This document shows, one piece after another, positions 43,019 to 51,462 of a stretch of 64,000 nucleotides of DNA. Within the stretch, counting starts at the first letter, position 1; every line of letters begins with the position of its first letter. Under the pieces are notes generated by a model that worked only from the letters and a program-made list of their open reading frames with translations, was not told the origin of the DNA and searched no databases. The position numbers and the translations under genes are program-made. Source of the DNA: DATARH01 sp035534855 (GTDB lineage Bacteria > Pseudomonadota > Alphaproteobacteria > ATCC43930 > CGMCC-115725); contig DATLRD010000014.1 in NCBI GenBank assembly GCA_035534855.1, positions 78,212-142,211 on the forward strand, in the 5' to 3' direction.

Positions 43019-44019
43019 CGCAGCGGTGCCATCATCTGCTCGATGACCTGGGCGACGCCGATCCCTTCGGCCCGGCCGGCAAAGCTCACCGCCATGCGGT
43101 GGCGCAGCACCGGTGGGGCCAGCGCCAGCACGTCGTCGACCGACGGGGCATAGCGGCCGTCGAGCAGCGCCCGCGCGCGGCACGCCAGCATCAGCGCCTG
43201 GCTGGCGCGCGGCCCCGGCCCCCAGGCGACAAAGCGCCGCGCATCCTGCGCGCCGGGTTCGGGGCGGCCGGAACGGACCAGCGCGAGGATCGCATCGACC
43301 ACGCTGTCGCCGACCGGGATGCGGCGCACCAGCTGCTGCGCCGCCATCAGCTCGTCACCGGTCATCGCCGGGCGGGGCGTGGCCTCGTTGAGCCCGGTGG
43401 TCGCGATCAGCATGTGCCGTTCGGCGTCGAGATCGGGGTAATCGACATCGATCTGCAACAGAAACCGGTCGAGCTGCGCCTCGGGCAGCGGGTAGGTGCC
43501 TTCCTGTTCGAGCGGGTTCTGCGTCGCCAGCACGTGAAACGGGCGCGGCAGCGGGTGGTATTGCCCGGCGATCGACACCCGGCCCTCCTGCATCGCCTGG
43601 AGCAGCGCCGATTGGGTGCGCGGGCTGGCGCGGTTGATCTCGTCGGCCATCAAGAGCTGGCAGAACACCGGACCGGGGATAAAGCGGAACGAACGGCGCC
43701 CGCCCTCGCTTTCCTCGAGCACCTCGGAGCCGATGATGTCGGCGGGCATCAGGTCGGGCGTGCACTGGATACGCTTGTCGTCGAGCCCGAGGATCGTGCC
43801 GAGGCTTTCGACGAGCCGCGTCTTGGCAAGGCCGGGTACCCCGATCAGCAATGCATGGCCGCCGGCCAGCAACGTGATCAAGGCTTGCTCGATCACCTCG
43901 CCCTGGCCGAAAATGACCGCGCCGATCCGCTCGCGCACGAGATGGAGGCGCTCGCCCAGCGCATCGACCTCGGCGACGAAATCCGCCGGGCCGGCGTTTA
44001 ACGATAATGTCGACGTCAC
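43015..44019 (-). CDS. MoxR family AAA+ ATPase
   Basis: A 334-residue ATPase with Walker A GVPGLAKT (60-67), Walker B LLMADEINRA, the sensor region FHVLATQNPLEQEGTYPLPE and the arginine finger region EAQLDRFLL. The C-terminal lid domain ends near VAQVIEQMM. MoxR proteins act as chaperones together with DUF58/VWA proteins in metal-cofactor insertion or envelope stress. It is the first gene of the four-gene minus-strand operon. The GTG at 44019 is chosen because reading upstream runs into the divergent DUF1285 gene. GTTTAAC repeats at 43996 and 44023 flank the start. Confidence 0.9.
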   Translation of the reverse strand: MTSTLSLNAGPADFVAEVDALGERLHLVRERIGAVIFGQGEVIEQALITLLAGGHALLIGVPGLAKTRLVESLGTILGLDDKRIQCTPDLMPADIIGSEVLEESEGGRRSFRFIPGPVFCQLLMADEINRASPRTQSALLQAMQEGRVSIAGQYHPLPRPFHVLATQNPLEQEGTYPLPEAQLDRFLLQIDVDYPDLDAERHMLIATTGLNEATPRPAMTGDELMAAQQLVRRIPVGDSVVDAILALVRSGRPEPGAQDARRFVAWGPGPRASQALMLACRARALLDGRYAPSVDDVLALAPPVLRHRMAVSFAGRAEGIGVAQVIEQMMAPLR

Positions 44020-44072
44020 GTTGTTTAACCTTTCAAGCCGCGGCTCTGACGGCGGGGTCGCCAGGAAGACTG

Positions 44073-44621
44073 ATGGAAAACGCCGCGTCGGGCAATTCCC
44101 CCGCAAAACGCGCACCAACGCCCGGGGCGCCAGGGCCGAATCGCGAATTCGACATCAGGATCGCGCGCGACGGAACCTGGTTTTATTGCGGCTCTCCGAT
44201 CCAGCGCCCGGCGCTGGTCAAGCTGTTCGCCTCGGTGCTGCGCCGCGAGGCCGACGGCAGCTACTGGCTGGTCACCCCGGCCGAGCGCGGCCGCATCGTC
44301 GTCGATGATGTGCCGTTCCTCGCGGTCGCGCTGGCGGCGGAAGGCGATGGCCACAGTCAGCGGCTGATCTTCACGACAAATCTCGACGAGATTGTGACGG
44401 CGAGCCCGGCCCATCGGCTGCGCGTCGAGACCGCTGCCGACGGCGAGCCGGCACCCTATATTATGGTGCGCGACGGGCTCGAGGCGCGGCTCGCCCGGCC
44501 GGTCTTCTATGATTTGGTCGAGCTGGCCGCGGAACGCGAGATCGCCGGCGAACGCCAATTCGGGGTGTGGAGCGAGGGGGAGTTTTTCGTGCTCGGGGAC
44601 CCCGGCGAAGAAGAAGGGTAA
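44073..44621 (+). CDS. DUF1285 family protein
   Basis: A 182-residue cytoplasmic protein. It shows the DUF1285 pattern: FDIRIARDGTWFYCGSPIQR, ALVKLFASVLRREADGSYWLV, TPAERGRIVVDDVPFLAVAL, FTTNLDEIVTAS and YIMVRDGLEARLARPVFYDL. Function is unknown, although the gene is common in alphaproteobacteria upstream of a CoA pyrophosphatase and CCA-transferase. AGGAAG 5 bases before the ATG at 44073 decides the start. It lies divergent from MoxR (53 bases) and 3 bases upstream of the NUDIX gene. Confidence 0.88.
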   Translation: MENAASGNSPAKRAPTPGAPGPNREFDIRIARDGTWFYCGSPIQRPALVKLFASVLRREADGSYWLVTPAERGRIVVDDVPFLAVALAAEGDGHSQRLIFTTNLDEIVTASPAHRLRVETAADGEPAPYIMVRDGLEARLARPVFYDLVELAAEREIAGERQFGVWSEGEFFVLGDPGEEEG

Positions 44622-44624
44622 GGC

Positions 44625-45272
44625 GTGGTGCGGGAACGGGTGATCGCGCGGCTGGCGGATCGGCGGCCGGGACGGCGTGGCTTTGGCGGCAGCGACGATC
44701 CGCGCGAGGCGGCCGCGGTGCGCGAAGCCATTCGCGGCGACCGGGCGGTGACGCCCGACATGACCGCGCCGAGCGCGGCGTTGCGGCCCGCCGCCGTGCT
44801 GGTGCCGCTGATCGAGCACGCGCGCGGGCTGTCGGTGCTGCTGACCCAGCGCACCGCGCATCTGTCCGCCCATGCCGGGCAGATTTCGTTTCCCGGCGGG
44901 CGCATCGAACCGGATGATGCCGATGCGGTCGCGGCGGCGCTGCGCGAAACCGAGGAGGAGGTCGGGCTGCCGCGCGACCGGGTGACTGTCGCCGGGCGGC
45001 TCGACACTTACCTCACCGGCACCGGGTTCGAGATCACCCCGGTGGTCGGGTTTGTCGCGCCGCCCTATCCGCTGGCAATCGACCCCTACGAGGTTGCCGA
45101 GGCGTTTGAGGTGCCGCTCGACTATATCCTCGATCCCGGCAATCGCCGCGAGGTCGAGCGGGAATCGGCCGGGCGACGGCGAATCTTCTATGTGTTCCCG
45201 TACCAGGACCGCAACATCTGGGGTGCGACGGCGGGGATCCTGGTCAACCTGGCCGAGGTGCTGTCGGATTGA
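44625..45272 (+). CDS. NUDIX CoA pyrophosphatase
   Basis: A 215-residue hydrolase with the UPF0035 pattern LLTQRTAHLSAHAGQISFPG followed by the Nudix box GGRIEPDDADAVAAALRET and EEEVGL. The combination is that of enzymes splitting CoA or acyl-CoA to phosphopantetheine and 3',5'-ADP. It starts at GTG 3 bases after the DUF1285 stop and is followed by DUF6111 9 bases later. The gene order DUF1285-NUDIX-DUF6111-CCA is a stable alphaproteobacterial group, though no shared function is known. Confidence 0.92.
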   Translation: MVRERVIARLADRRPGRRGFGGSDDPREAAAVREAIRGDRAVTPDMTAPSAALRPAAVLVPLIEHARGLSVLLTQRTAHLSAHAGQISFPGGRIEPDDADAVAAALRETEEEVGLPRDRVTVAGRLDTYLTGTGFEITPVVGFVAPPYPLAIDPYEVAEAFEVPLDYILDPGNRREVERESAGRRRIFYVFPYQDRNIWGATAGILVNLAEVLSD

Positions 45273-45281
45273 GGAGCGGCG

Positions 45282-45563
45282 GTGCGCCAGATTCTGGAAA
45301 TCGTCGTTCCGCTCGCCCTGCCGACCGTGCTGTATCTCCTTTGGGTGCAGCTGGTGCGGCCCGACGGCCCGGGTGCGGCGCCGAACTGGCAGGCGATGCC
45401 GTGGCTGTGGCTCGCCGGTGCCGGTGCCGCGCTGCTGGCGCTGTTCCTGTTCGTCGTGACCGTGCATTTCGGCACCGATGTGCGCGGCACTTATGTGGCG
45501 CCGCAGTTCAAGAACGGCCAGATCGTGCCCGGGCACGTTGTGCCTGCGCCGAGACATGACTAA
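45282..45563 (+). CDS. DUF6111-like small membrane protein
   Basis: A 93-residue inner-membrane protein with two hydrophobic segments (about residues 3-22 and 42-62), the short charged loop RPDGPGAAPNWQAMP between them, and the C-terminal end GTYVAPQFKNGQIVPGHV, which is characteristic of this family. The function is unknown. It starts at GTG with GAGGAG 5 bases upstream and overlaps the CCA-transferase gene by 8 bases, so the two are translationally linked. The family name is given from pattern and context. Confidence 0.75.
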   Translation: MRQILEIVVPLALPTVLYLLWVQLVRPDGPGAAPNWQAMPWLWLAGAGAALLALFLFVVTVHFGTDVRGTYVAPQFKNGQIVPGHVVPAPRHD

Positions 45564-46782
45564 GCCGCGAACCTGGCCCCCTACGTGGATCGCGGTTCCG
45601 GAGACGCGGGCGCTGATCGCCGCGCTCGATGCCGCCGGGATCGCGGCACGGTTTGTCGGTGGCGCGGTGCGGGATTCGCTGCTCGGGCGGCCGAGCCGGG
45701 CGATCGACGACATCGACATGGCGACCCCGGCGCGGCCTGAGGCGGTGCTGGCGGCGCTCGGCGCGGCACGCATCCGGGCGGTGCCGACCGGGCTGGCGCA
45801 CGGCACGGTCACCGCGGTGTTTCCCGCGGCCAAGCCGCCGCGCCGCTTCGAGATCACGACGCTGCGCCGCGACGTCGAGACCGACGGCCGCCACGCCGTC
45901 GTCGCGTTTGATGCCGATTGGGCGGGCGATGCGGCGCGCCGCGATTTTACGATCAACGCGATCTACCTGTTGCCTGACGGTGCGATCTTCGATCCGGTCG
46001 GCGGACGCGCCGACCTGGCGGCGCGGCGGGTGCGCTTTGTCGGCGACGCAGACCGGCGGCTGCGCGAGGACGTGTTGCGGCTGCTTCGCTATTACCGCTT
46101 CGAGGCGCGGTTCGGCCGCGGCCCGGGCGACGCCGTCGCCCGCGCCGCCTGCCGCGCTGCGGTGCCGAAGCTGGCGACGCTGTCGGCGGAGCGGGTCGCG
46201 CACGAGCTGCTCGGGCTGATCGCGGCGCCGCGCCCGGCGCGCGCGCTGCGGCTGATGCGCGACGACGGCGTGCTCGCCGCCGTTTTGGCGGATGCCGACC
46301 GGATCGATCGGCTGGTACGGCTGGTCCGGATGAAGGTCACCGATCCGCTGTTGCGCCTCGCGGCGCTGGTGACGGTCGACGCGGCGGCGGCACAGCTTCT
46401 CGGCGAGCGGCTGCGCCTCGCGCGTGCCGAGCGCGACCGGCTGGTGGCGCTGGCGCCGCCGGTCGCGCTCGACCCGGCGGCCGACGACACGGCGCAGCGC
46501 TGCGCGCTCTATCGGCTCGGCGCGGCGCGCTATCGCGACGCCGCGCTGCTGATCGCCGCCGAAGGCCAAATCGCGCCGCCGCGTCTCGCGCGGCTACTCG
46601 ATCTGGCGGCACGGTGGGTGCCGCCGGTGTTTCCGATCAACGGCGCGGATGTGGCGGCGCTTGGGGTTTCCCCGGGCCCGGAGGTCGGCAGACTGCTGGC
46701 GGCGGTAAGGCGCTGGTGGGAAAAGGGCGACTTTACCGCCGATCGGACCGAGTGTTTAGCTAGGCTTAGAGAGTTAGTCTAG
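45556..46782 (+). CDS. cca: CCA tRNA nucleotidyltransferase
   Basis: A 408-residue class II nucleotidyltransferase that adds or repairs the 3' CCA of tRNA. Motif A is RFVGGAVRDSLLG followed by DDIDMATPARP (catalytic Asp pair). The flexible loop FEITTLRRDVETDGRHA, motif B RRDFTINAIY, and the template motifs LREDVLRLLRYYRFEARFG follow in order. The C-terminal helical part binds tRNA. The start at 45556 overlaps DUF6111. The last ten codons include TTA, AGG, CTT, AGA and TTA, codons otherwise rare here. It is the last gene of the operon; TetR converges 6 bases on. Confidence 0.93.
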   Translation: MTKPRTWPPTWIAVPETRALIAALDAAGIAARFVGGAVRDSLLGRPSRAIDDIDMATPARPEAVLAALGAARIRAVPTGLAHGTVTAVFPAAKPPRRFEITTLRRDVETDGRHAVVAFDADWAGDAARRDFTINAIYLLPDGAIFDPVGGRADLAARRVRFVGDADRRLREDVLRLLRYYRFEARFGRGPGDAVARAACRAAVPKLATLSAERVAHELLGLIAAPRPARALRLMRDDGVLAAVLADADRIDRLVRLVRMKVTDPLLRLAALVTVDAAAAQLLGERLRLARAERDRLVALAPPVALDPAADDTAQRCALYRLGAARYRDAALLIAAEGQIAPPRLARLLDLAARWVPPVFPINGADVAALGVSPGPEVGRLLAAVRRWWEKGDFTADRTECLARLRELV

Positions 46783-46788
46783 TCTTAC

Positions 46789-47418
46789 TCAGCCGGCGGC
46801 TGGGGCGCCCGTGCCGTGCCCGAAGGCGCGCAAAAACGTGGCGACCGCGCTGGCGGCGGCATCGGCCGAGGCGGCAGCGTGTACCGGTTCGAGCCGCAAG
46901 AGGTGGCGCAGATGGATTTCCCCGCGCACCAGCGAGGCGAATTGCTCGGCCGCCTCACGCGGGTCGGTGATGGCAAGCGTCCCGGCGGCGGCCGCGCGGC
47001 GCATGAAGATCTCGATCTGCACCCGCGACCGTTCCGGGCCGGCCTGCCAGAACACCTCGCCGAGCGCGGGAAACCGCGATACCTCGCCGATGATGATGCG
47101 GTTGAGCGCGACCGCCTCGGGCGACAGCACTAACTCGAGGAAGCGACGGGCGATCGTGGTCAGCGAGGCGGCGACATCGACCGGGTCGAGTTCGCTGGCC
47201 GAGAAGCCGCGGAAATAGCGCTCGGACATGTCGGCGACGACCGCGCCGAACAGTTCTTCCTTGCTGGTAAAATGGGCGTAGACCGTGGCCTTTGATACCG
47301 ACGCCGCGCGCGCGATCACGTCCATGCTGACGGCGCCGAAGCCGCCGCCCAGAAATTCCTGCCGGGCGGCCGCGAGGATCGCGGCGCCCTTGCCGCCTCG
47401 CGAGGGTTCGCTGTGCAT
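46789..47418 (-). CDS. TetR/AcrR family repressor
   Basis: A 209-residue regulator. Helix 1 starts at GKGAAILAAARQEFL, and the helix-turn-helix is MDVIARAASVSKATVYAHFTSKEELF. The C-terminal part is a ligand-binding all-helical domain with LNRIIIGEVSRFP, as in AcrR-like repressors of efflux pumps. It is divergent from the efflux genes at 47544, with a perfect palindrome at 47488 between them. That position makes it almost surely the repressor of emrAB-type genes and of itself. An upstream ATG at 47442 would add 8 residues; neither start has a good binding site. Confidence 0.87.
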   Translation of the reverse strand: MHSEPSRGGKGAAILAAARQEFLGGGFGAVSMDVIARAASVSKATVYAHFTSKEELFGAVVADMSERYFRGFSASELDPVDVAASLTTIARRFLELVLSPEAVALNRIIIGEVSRFPALGEVFWQAGPERSRVQIEIFMRRAAAAGTLAITDPREAAEQFASLVRGEIHLRHLLRLEPVHAAASADAAASAVATFLRAFGHGTGAPAAG

Positions 47419-47487
47419 GACTGGGTTGCTGCCGGCGCGCATCGCTTGACAGCATGTAACCGCGCTTGCATCCTCACGCAAGACTGA

Positions 47488-47502
47488 ACTGAACCGTTCA
47501 GT
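47488..47502. promoter_or_regulatory. Palindromic operator of the TetR repressor
   Basis: ACTGAAC, C, GTTCAGT is a perfect 15-base palindrome centred between tetR and the efflux genes. It abuts TATAGAAT (47502-47509), a good -10 for the efflux operon, so a bound repressor would block that promoter. A partial extra half-site (ACTGA) lies 5 bases upstream. Confidence 0.75.
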
Positions 47503-47543
47503 ATAGAATGGCGTCAAGGACGGAAGCGGCTTAACGGTACATC

Positions 47544-48632
47544 ATGCGAAAAGCATTGCTGGTGATCGCGCCGCTCGTGTTGCTGGCGGCGGCCGCCTAT
47601 GGCGGCTGGCAGTGGTGGACGAATTGGCGCTTTCTCGAATCCACCGATGACGCCTATATCGACGCCGACATCTCCGTGATCAGCCCGAAGGTCGAGGGCT
47701 ATATCAAGGACGTGCGGGTCGACAGTAACCAGCGGGTAAAGGCCGGGCAGGTTCTGTTCGTCATCGACGACGAGGACTTTGCTGCCAAGCTCGCGCAGGC
47801 CGAGGCGGTGGTCGCCACCGAAGAGGCGGCCGTGGCGACCTATTCCAGCCGGCTCGGCATGCAGCAGGCGATGATCTCGCAGGCGCAGGCCGCCGAGCAG
47901 GCGGCCGAGGCCGACGAGACCCGTACCCGCCAGGACCTGAAGCGTTACACTGCGCTTGTCTCGGTCTCGATCGCGAGCCGGCAGCAGTTCGACACCGCCA
48001 ACGCCGACGCGCGCAAGGCCGCGGCGGTGCTCGCCAAGACGCGCGACGGGCTGGTCGCCGAGAAGAACCAGCTGGCGATGTTCCAGTCGCAAAAGCAGGA
48101 GCAGGCGGCCCGACTGGCCCAGGCGCGCGCCGCCCTGCTGCTCACCCAGAACAACCTCGCCAACACGGTGATCCGCGCGCCGGTCGACGGCGTCGCCGGC
48201 AACCGCGCCGGGCAGATCGGTCAGTATGTCAAGCCGGGTACCCAGCTGTTGTCGCTGGTGCCGCTGCCGCACGTCTATGTGACCGCGAATTTCAAGGAAA
48301 CCCAGCTCACCCATATGCGGCCTGGACAGACCGCAACGATCGAGGTCGACGCCTATCCCGACCAGCCGCTCGAGGGCCGGGTCGAAAGCTTTGCCCCGGC
48401 GACCGGCGCCGAGTTCAGCATCCTGCCGCCCGACAACGCGACCGGAAATTTCACGAAAATCGTGCAGCGCGTGCCGGTGGAGATCGATTTGGCTGCCGGC
48501 GGTCCGCTGGTGCAATTGCTGCGGCCCGGGCTGTCGGTCACGGTGACCGTCGACACGCGCACCGGCGGCACGCAGGAGGCGGGCGGCGGCCTCGTCGGCA
48601 CGGCGCAGGCGGCGCCGGCAGCCGCAAAATGA
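47544..48632 (+). CDS. HlyD/EmrA-type periplasmic adaptor of a drug efflux pump
   Basis: A 362-residue membrane-fusion protein. One N-terminal membrane anchor (ALLVIAPLVLLAAAAYGG) is followed by the lipoyl half STDDAYIDADISVISPKVEG, a long coiled-coil hairpin (about residues 95-200), the second lipoyl half VIRAPVDGVAGNRAGQIGQY, and a beta-barrel with VTANFKETQLTHMRPGQ. It links an inner-membrane MFS pump to an outer-membrane channel. It overlaps the pump gene by ATGA and lies 42 bases after the TetR operator. The outer-membrane channel gene is not in the window. Confidence 0.92.
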   Translation: MRKALLVIAPLVLLAAAAYGGWQWWTNWRFLESTDDAYIDADISVISPKVEGYIKDVRVDSNQRVKAGQVLFVIDDEDFAAKLAQAEAVVATEEAAVATYSSRLGMQQAMISQAQAAEQAAEADETRTRQDLKRYTALVSVSIASRQQFDTANADARKAAAVLAKTRDGLVAEKNQLAMFQSQKQEQAARLAQARAALLLTQNNLANTVIRAPVDGVAGNRAGQIGQYVKPGTQLLSLVPLPHVYVTANFKETQLTHMRPGQTATIEVDAYPDQPLEGRVESFAPATGAEFSILPPDNATGNFTKIVQRVPVEIDLAAGGPLVQLLRPGLSVTVTVDTRTGGTQEAGGGLVGTAQAAPAAAK

Positions 48633-50320
48633 CCTGGACGCTCGCGGCGCCGCTGCGGCGGGTGTGGGGGCCGCGGCGCAAACCGCGGGCCGCGCCGCCG
48701 ACTGCCGCACCGCCACCGGCCGTTTCGGACCATGCGCCGGCCCCGTCCGATCATGCGCCGCCCGGCGCGGCGCTGGCGGCGACGACACCGCACCAGCCGC
48801 CGGGGCTGCGCGACTGGATCGGCGTGCTGGCGATGGTGTTCGGCCAGTTCATGGCGATCATGGACGTGCAGATCGTCACCAGCTCGCTGACCCAGATCCA
48901 GGGCGGGCTGTCGGCCAGCCCCGATGAGATCAGCTGGGTGCAGACCGCCTATCTGATCGCCGACGTGGTGATGGTGCCGTTTTCCGGCACGCTGTCGCGG
49001 CTGCTGTCGACGCGGATCGTGTTTGTCGGTGCGGTGCTCGGCTTTACCGGGGCGAGCGCGTTGTGCGCAACCGCGACCAGCCTGACCCAGATGATCCTCT
49101 ACCGCGCGCTGCAGGGCGCATGCGGCGGCGCGATCACTCCGGCGGTGTTTCCGGTGGTCTACACCAAGTTCCGCCAGCCCCAGCTCGGCTCGATCATGGT
49201 GCTGATCTCGCTGGTGCTGAATCTGTCGTCGACGCTGGGGCCGACGATTGGCGGGTTTCTGACCGACACCTATTCGTGGCACTGGCTGTTTCTGGTCAAC
49301 ATCGTGCCCGGGGTGTGCGTCGCGATCGCGGTGTGGCTGCTGATCGACATCGACAAGCCGGATTACTCGCTGCTGCGCAATTTCGACGTGACCGGGCTGG
49401 TGCTGATGGCGCTGTTTCTCGGCTGCCTCGAATACACCCTCGAAGAGGGCGAGCGCTGGGACTGGCTGGCCGACCCGACGATCCGGATCACCGCGGTGAT
49501 CTCGGCGACGGCGGCCACGCTGTTCTTCTGGCGGGTGCTGACCTACCGCCAGCCGATTGTCGATTTGCGCACCTTCACCGACAGCAATTTCGCGCTCGGC
49601 ACGTTTTATACGTTTGTCATCGGCACCGGGCTTTACGGCGCCACCTACCTGATCCCGCTGTATCTTGCCCAGGTGCGCGGCTACAACGCCGAGCAGATCG
49701 GCCTGACCGTCGTCGTCACCGGGCTGGCGCAGATGGTGATGTCGCCGTTTACTGCCAAGATCGCCGCCAAGATGGATCTGCGCCTGATGCTGGCGATCGG
49801 CATGGCAATGTTCGCGGTGGCGATGTACCTGACCGCGACGCTAACCAGCCAGTCGGCGTTCTGGGACCTGTTTTTCCCACAGGCGCTGCGCGGGTTTGCG
49901 CTGATGTTCTGCTATCTGCCGGCCAACCTGATCGCGCTCAGCACGCTGGCCCCGGACAAGCTGAAGAACGCCGCCGGGCTCTACAACCTCACCCGCGACC
50001 TCGGCGGCGCGCTGGCGCTGGCGACGATCGGCACGGTGATGAACGTCAGGCTGCACTTCCACTGGAACCGGCTGATCGAGGACGTCAACCCGGCGCGCCC
50101 GCCGATTCAGCATTTCCTCGACGCGGCGACCGCCCGGTTCAGCACGATCCTGCCCGGCGACCCGCACCAGGCCGCAATCACGCTGCTCGCCCGCATCGTG
50201 CAGCGCCAGGCGCTGGTGCTGACGTTCAACGACGAGCTTCTGCTGCTCGGCGGCGGGTTTGTCGTCGGCCTCTTGCTGATGCCGCTGGTGCGGCGGCGGC
50301 GCTCGGCGATGGCGGGCTGA
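48629..50320 (+). CDS. DHA2 family MFS drug efflux permease (EmrB type)
   Basis: A 563-residue transporter with 14 expected membrane segments. An Ala/Pro/Arg-rich cytoplasmic N-terminus of about 60 residues is unusual in length. The core starts GVLAMVFGQFMAIMDVQIVTSS, with the family D-x-x-I-V motif and later SWVQTAYLIADVV; the motif C-like segment GPTIGGFLTD follows. It expels hydrophobic drugs or acids with proton exchange, together with the adaptor gene that it overlaps. Control is probably by the TetR repressor. The substrate is unknown. Confidence 0.92.
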   Translation: MTWTLAAPLRRVWGPRRKPRAAPPTAAPPPAVSDHAPAPSDHAPPGAALAATTPHQPPGLRDWIGVLAMVFGQFMAIMDVQIVTSSLTQIQGGLSASPDEISWVQTAYLIADVVMVPFSGTLSRLLSTRIVFVGAVLGFTGASALCATATSLTQMILYRALQGACGGAITPAVFPVVYTKFRQPQLGSIMVLISLVLNLSSTLGPTIGGFLTDTYSWHWLFLVNIVPGVCVAIAVWLLIDIDKPDYSLLRNFDVTGLVLMALFLGCLEYTLEEGERWDWLADPTIRITAVISATAATLFFWRVLTYRQPIVDLRTFTDSNFALGTFYTFVIGTGLYGATYLIPLYLAQVRGYNAEQIGLTVVVTGLAQMVMSPFTAKIAAKMDLRLMLAIGMAMFAVAMYLTATLTSQSAFWDLFFPQALRGFALMFCYLPANLIALSTLAPDKLKNAAGLYNLTRDLGGALALATIGTVMNVRLHFHWNRLIEDVNPARPPIQHFLDAATARFSTILPGDPHQAAITLLARIVQRQALVLTFNDELLLLGGGFVVGLLLMPLVRRRRSAMAG

Positions 50321-50330
50321 GCGCGCCGCG

Positions 50331-51341
50331 CTACTCCGACCGGTCGTAGAGCCAGTCCTCGACGAGGCGGCGGGCGATCGAATCGCGCCGCGGCAGGCGA
50401 AAGCTGTCGTCGTCGACATGGTCGATCAGCCATTGCCGCTCGAACCATCGGGCGTCTTCGAGTTCGCCATAATCGACCGCGATGTCGATCGACACCGCCT
50501 CGGCGTGGAAGCCGAGCATGATGTTGGCGGGAAACGGCCAGGGCTGCGACGAGTGGTAATGCACCGCGCCGACCTCGATGCCGGTTTCCTCGCGCACCTC
50601 GCGGGCGACCGCGTCTTCCAGGCTTTCGCCCGGTTCGACAAAGCCAGCGAGGGTCGAATACATGCCGGGAATGAAGTTCTTGTTGCGGCCGAGCAGCGCG
50701 CGCTCGCCGTCGGTTACCAGCATGATCACCGCCGGGTCGGTGCGCGGGAAATGCATCGCGTTGCAGCCCGGGTTGGTGCAGCGCCGCATGTGCCCGGCCT
50801 CTTCGCTGCGGGTCGGGCTGCCGCAGACCCCGCAATAGCGGTGGCGCGAATGCCAGAACGCCATCGCCCGCGCGAAGGCCAGCAGCGCCCCCTCATGCCG
50901 GTCGAGGCGGCCGGCGAGCTGGCGCAGATCGCTGAACCGCACCCCGGCTTCGGCGCTGCCGACCGATGCGAGGACGGGCGAGGCGAGGACGGGCGAGGCG
51001 AGGATCGGGGTGCGCAGCGCCTCGAGCGGGGGCTCCGGAGTTTCCGACAGGTCGAGCGCGAAATGTGGCCGCTCCTCGATCACGCCGAGAAACACCAGTT
51101 CGCCGCGCACCAGCAGGTTCTCGGCGCTGTCAGTGGCGCCGACCGCGGCGAGCCCGCCGACCGACAAGAGCGCGGCGCGCGGCTCGCCGCCGGCGATCTC
51201 GACGACCAGGCTCTGGCTGCGCCACACCGGCACGAACACGCTCGCCGGATGCACGGCCTGTTCGGTGATCCACGCCATGTCGCGGCGGCGCAGCCCGGCG
51301 CGCTCAAACCCCGGATGGGCGTAATAATTCGACGCTCGCAT
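50331..51341 (-). CDS. nudC: NAD(+) diphosphatase / NAD-cap hydrolase
   Basis: A 336-residue NUDIX enzyme that splits NADH to NMNH and AMP and removes NAD caps from RNA. A family N-terminal domain precedes the zinc ribbon (CGVCG and CTNPGCNA). The Nudix box is GFVEPGESLEDAVAREV, then REETGIEV. The specificity motif SQPWPFP lies 16 residues after the Glu cluster and identifies the NADH type. Residues about 117-130 form a short repeat LASPVLASPVLAS coded by a 15-bp tandem repeat. The ATG at 51341 is the start next to the domain. The gene is monocistronic. Confidence 0.92.
   Translation of the reverse strand: MRASNYYAHPGFERAGLRRRDMAWITEQAVHPASVFVPVWRSQSLVVEIAGGEPRAALLSVGGLAAVGATDSAENLLVRGELVFLGVIEERPHFALDLSETPEPPLEALRTPILASPVLASPVLASVGSAEAGVRFSDLRQLAGRLDRHEGALLAFARAMAFWHSRHRYCGVCGSPTRSEEAGHMRRCTNPGCNAMHFPRTDPAVIMLVTDGERALLGRNKNFIPGMYSTLAGFVEPGESLEDAVAREVREETGIEVGAVHYHSSQPWPFPANIMLGFHAEAVSIDIAVDYGELEDARWFERQWLIDHVDDDSFRLPRRDSIARRLVEDWLYDRSE
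50968..51010. repeat. 15-bp tandem repeat inside nudC
   Basis: GCGAGGACGGGCGAG occurs twice exactly (50968-50982 and 50983-50997) and a third, partial, diverged copy follows. On the minus strand it codes for repeats of LASPV between the N-terminal domain and the zinc ribbon. The unit is a multiple of three, so copy changes keep the frame. Confidence 0.85.
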
Positions 51342-51462
51342 CGCCAGAGACTGGCACAGCCTCTGGCGGGGCTGCAAGCCGCGACGGCGCAGGAAGCGCT
51401 TCACCCGCGGGCGCTGCCGGCCTAGTGTGCCGCCTCCCTGCCGCCGCCGAGGATGCCGCCGC

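Noticed and set aside
50968..51010. CRISPR-like short repeats in nudC
   Set aside because: The units are directly adjacent without spacers and encode an in-frame peptide repeat.
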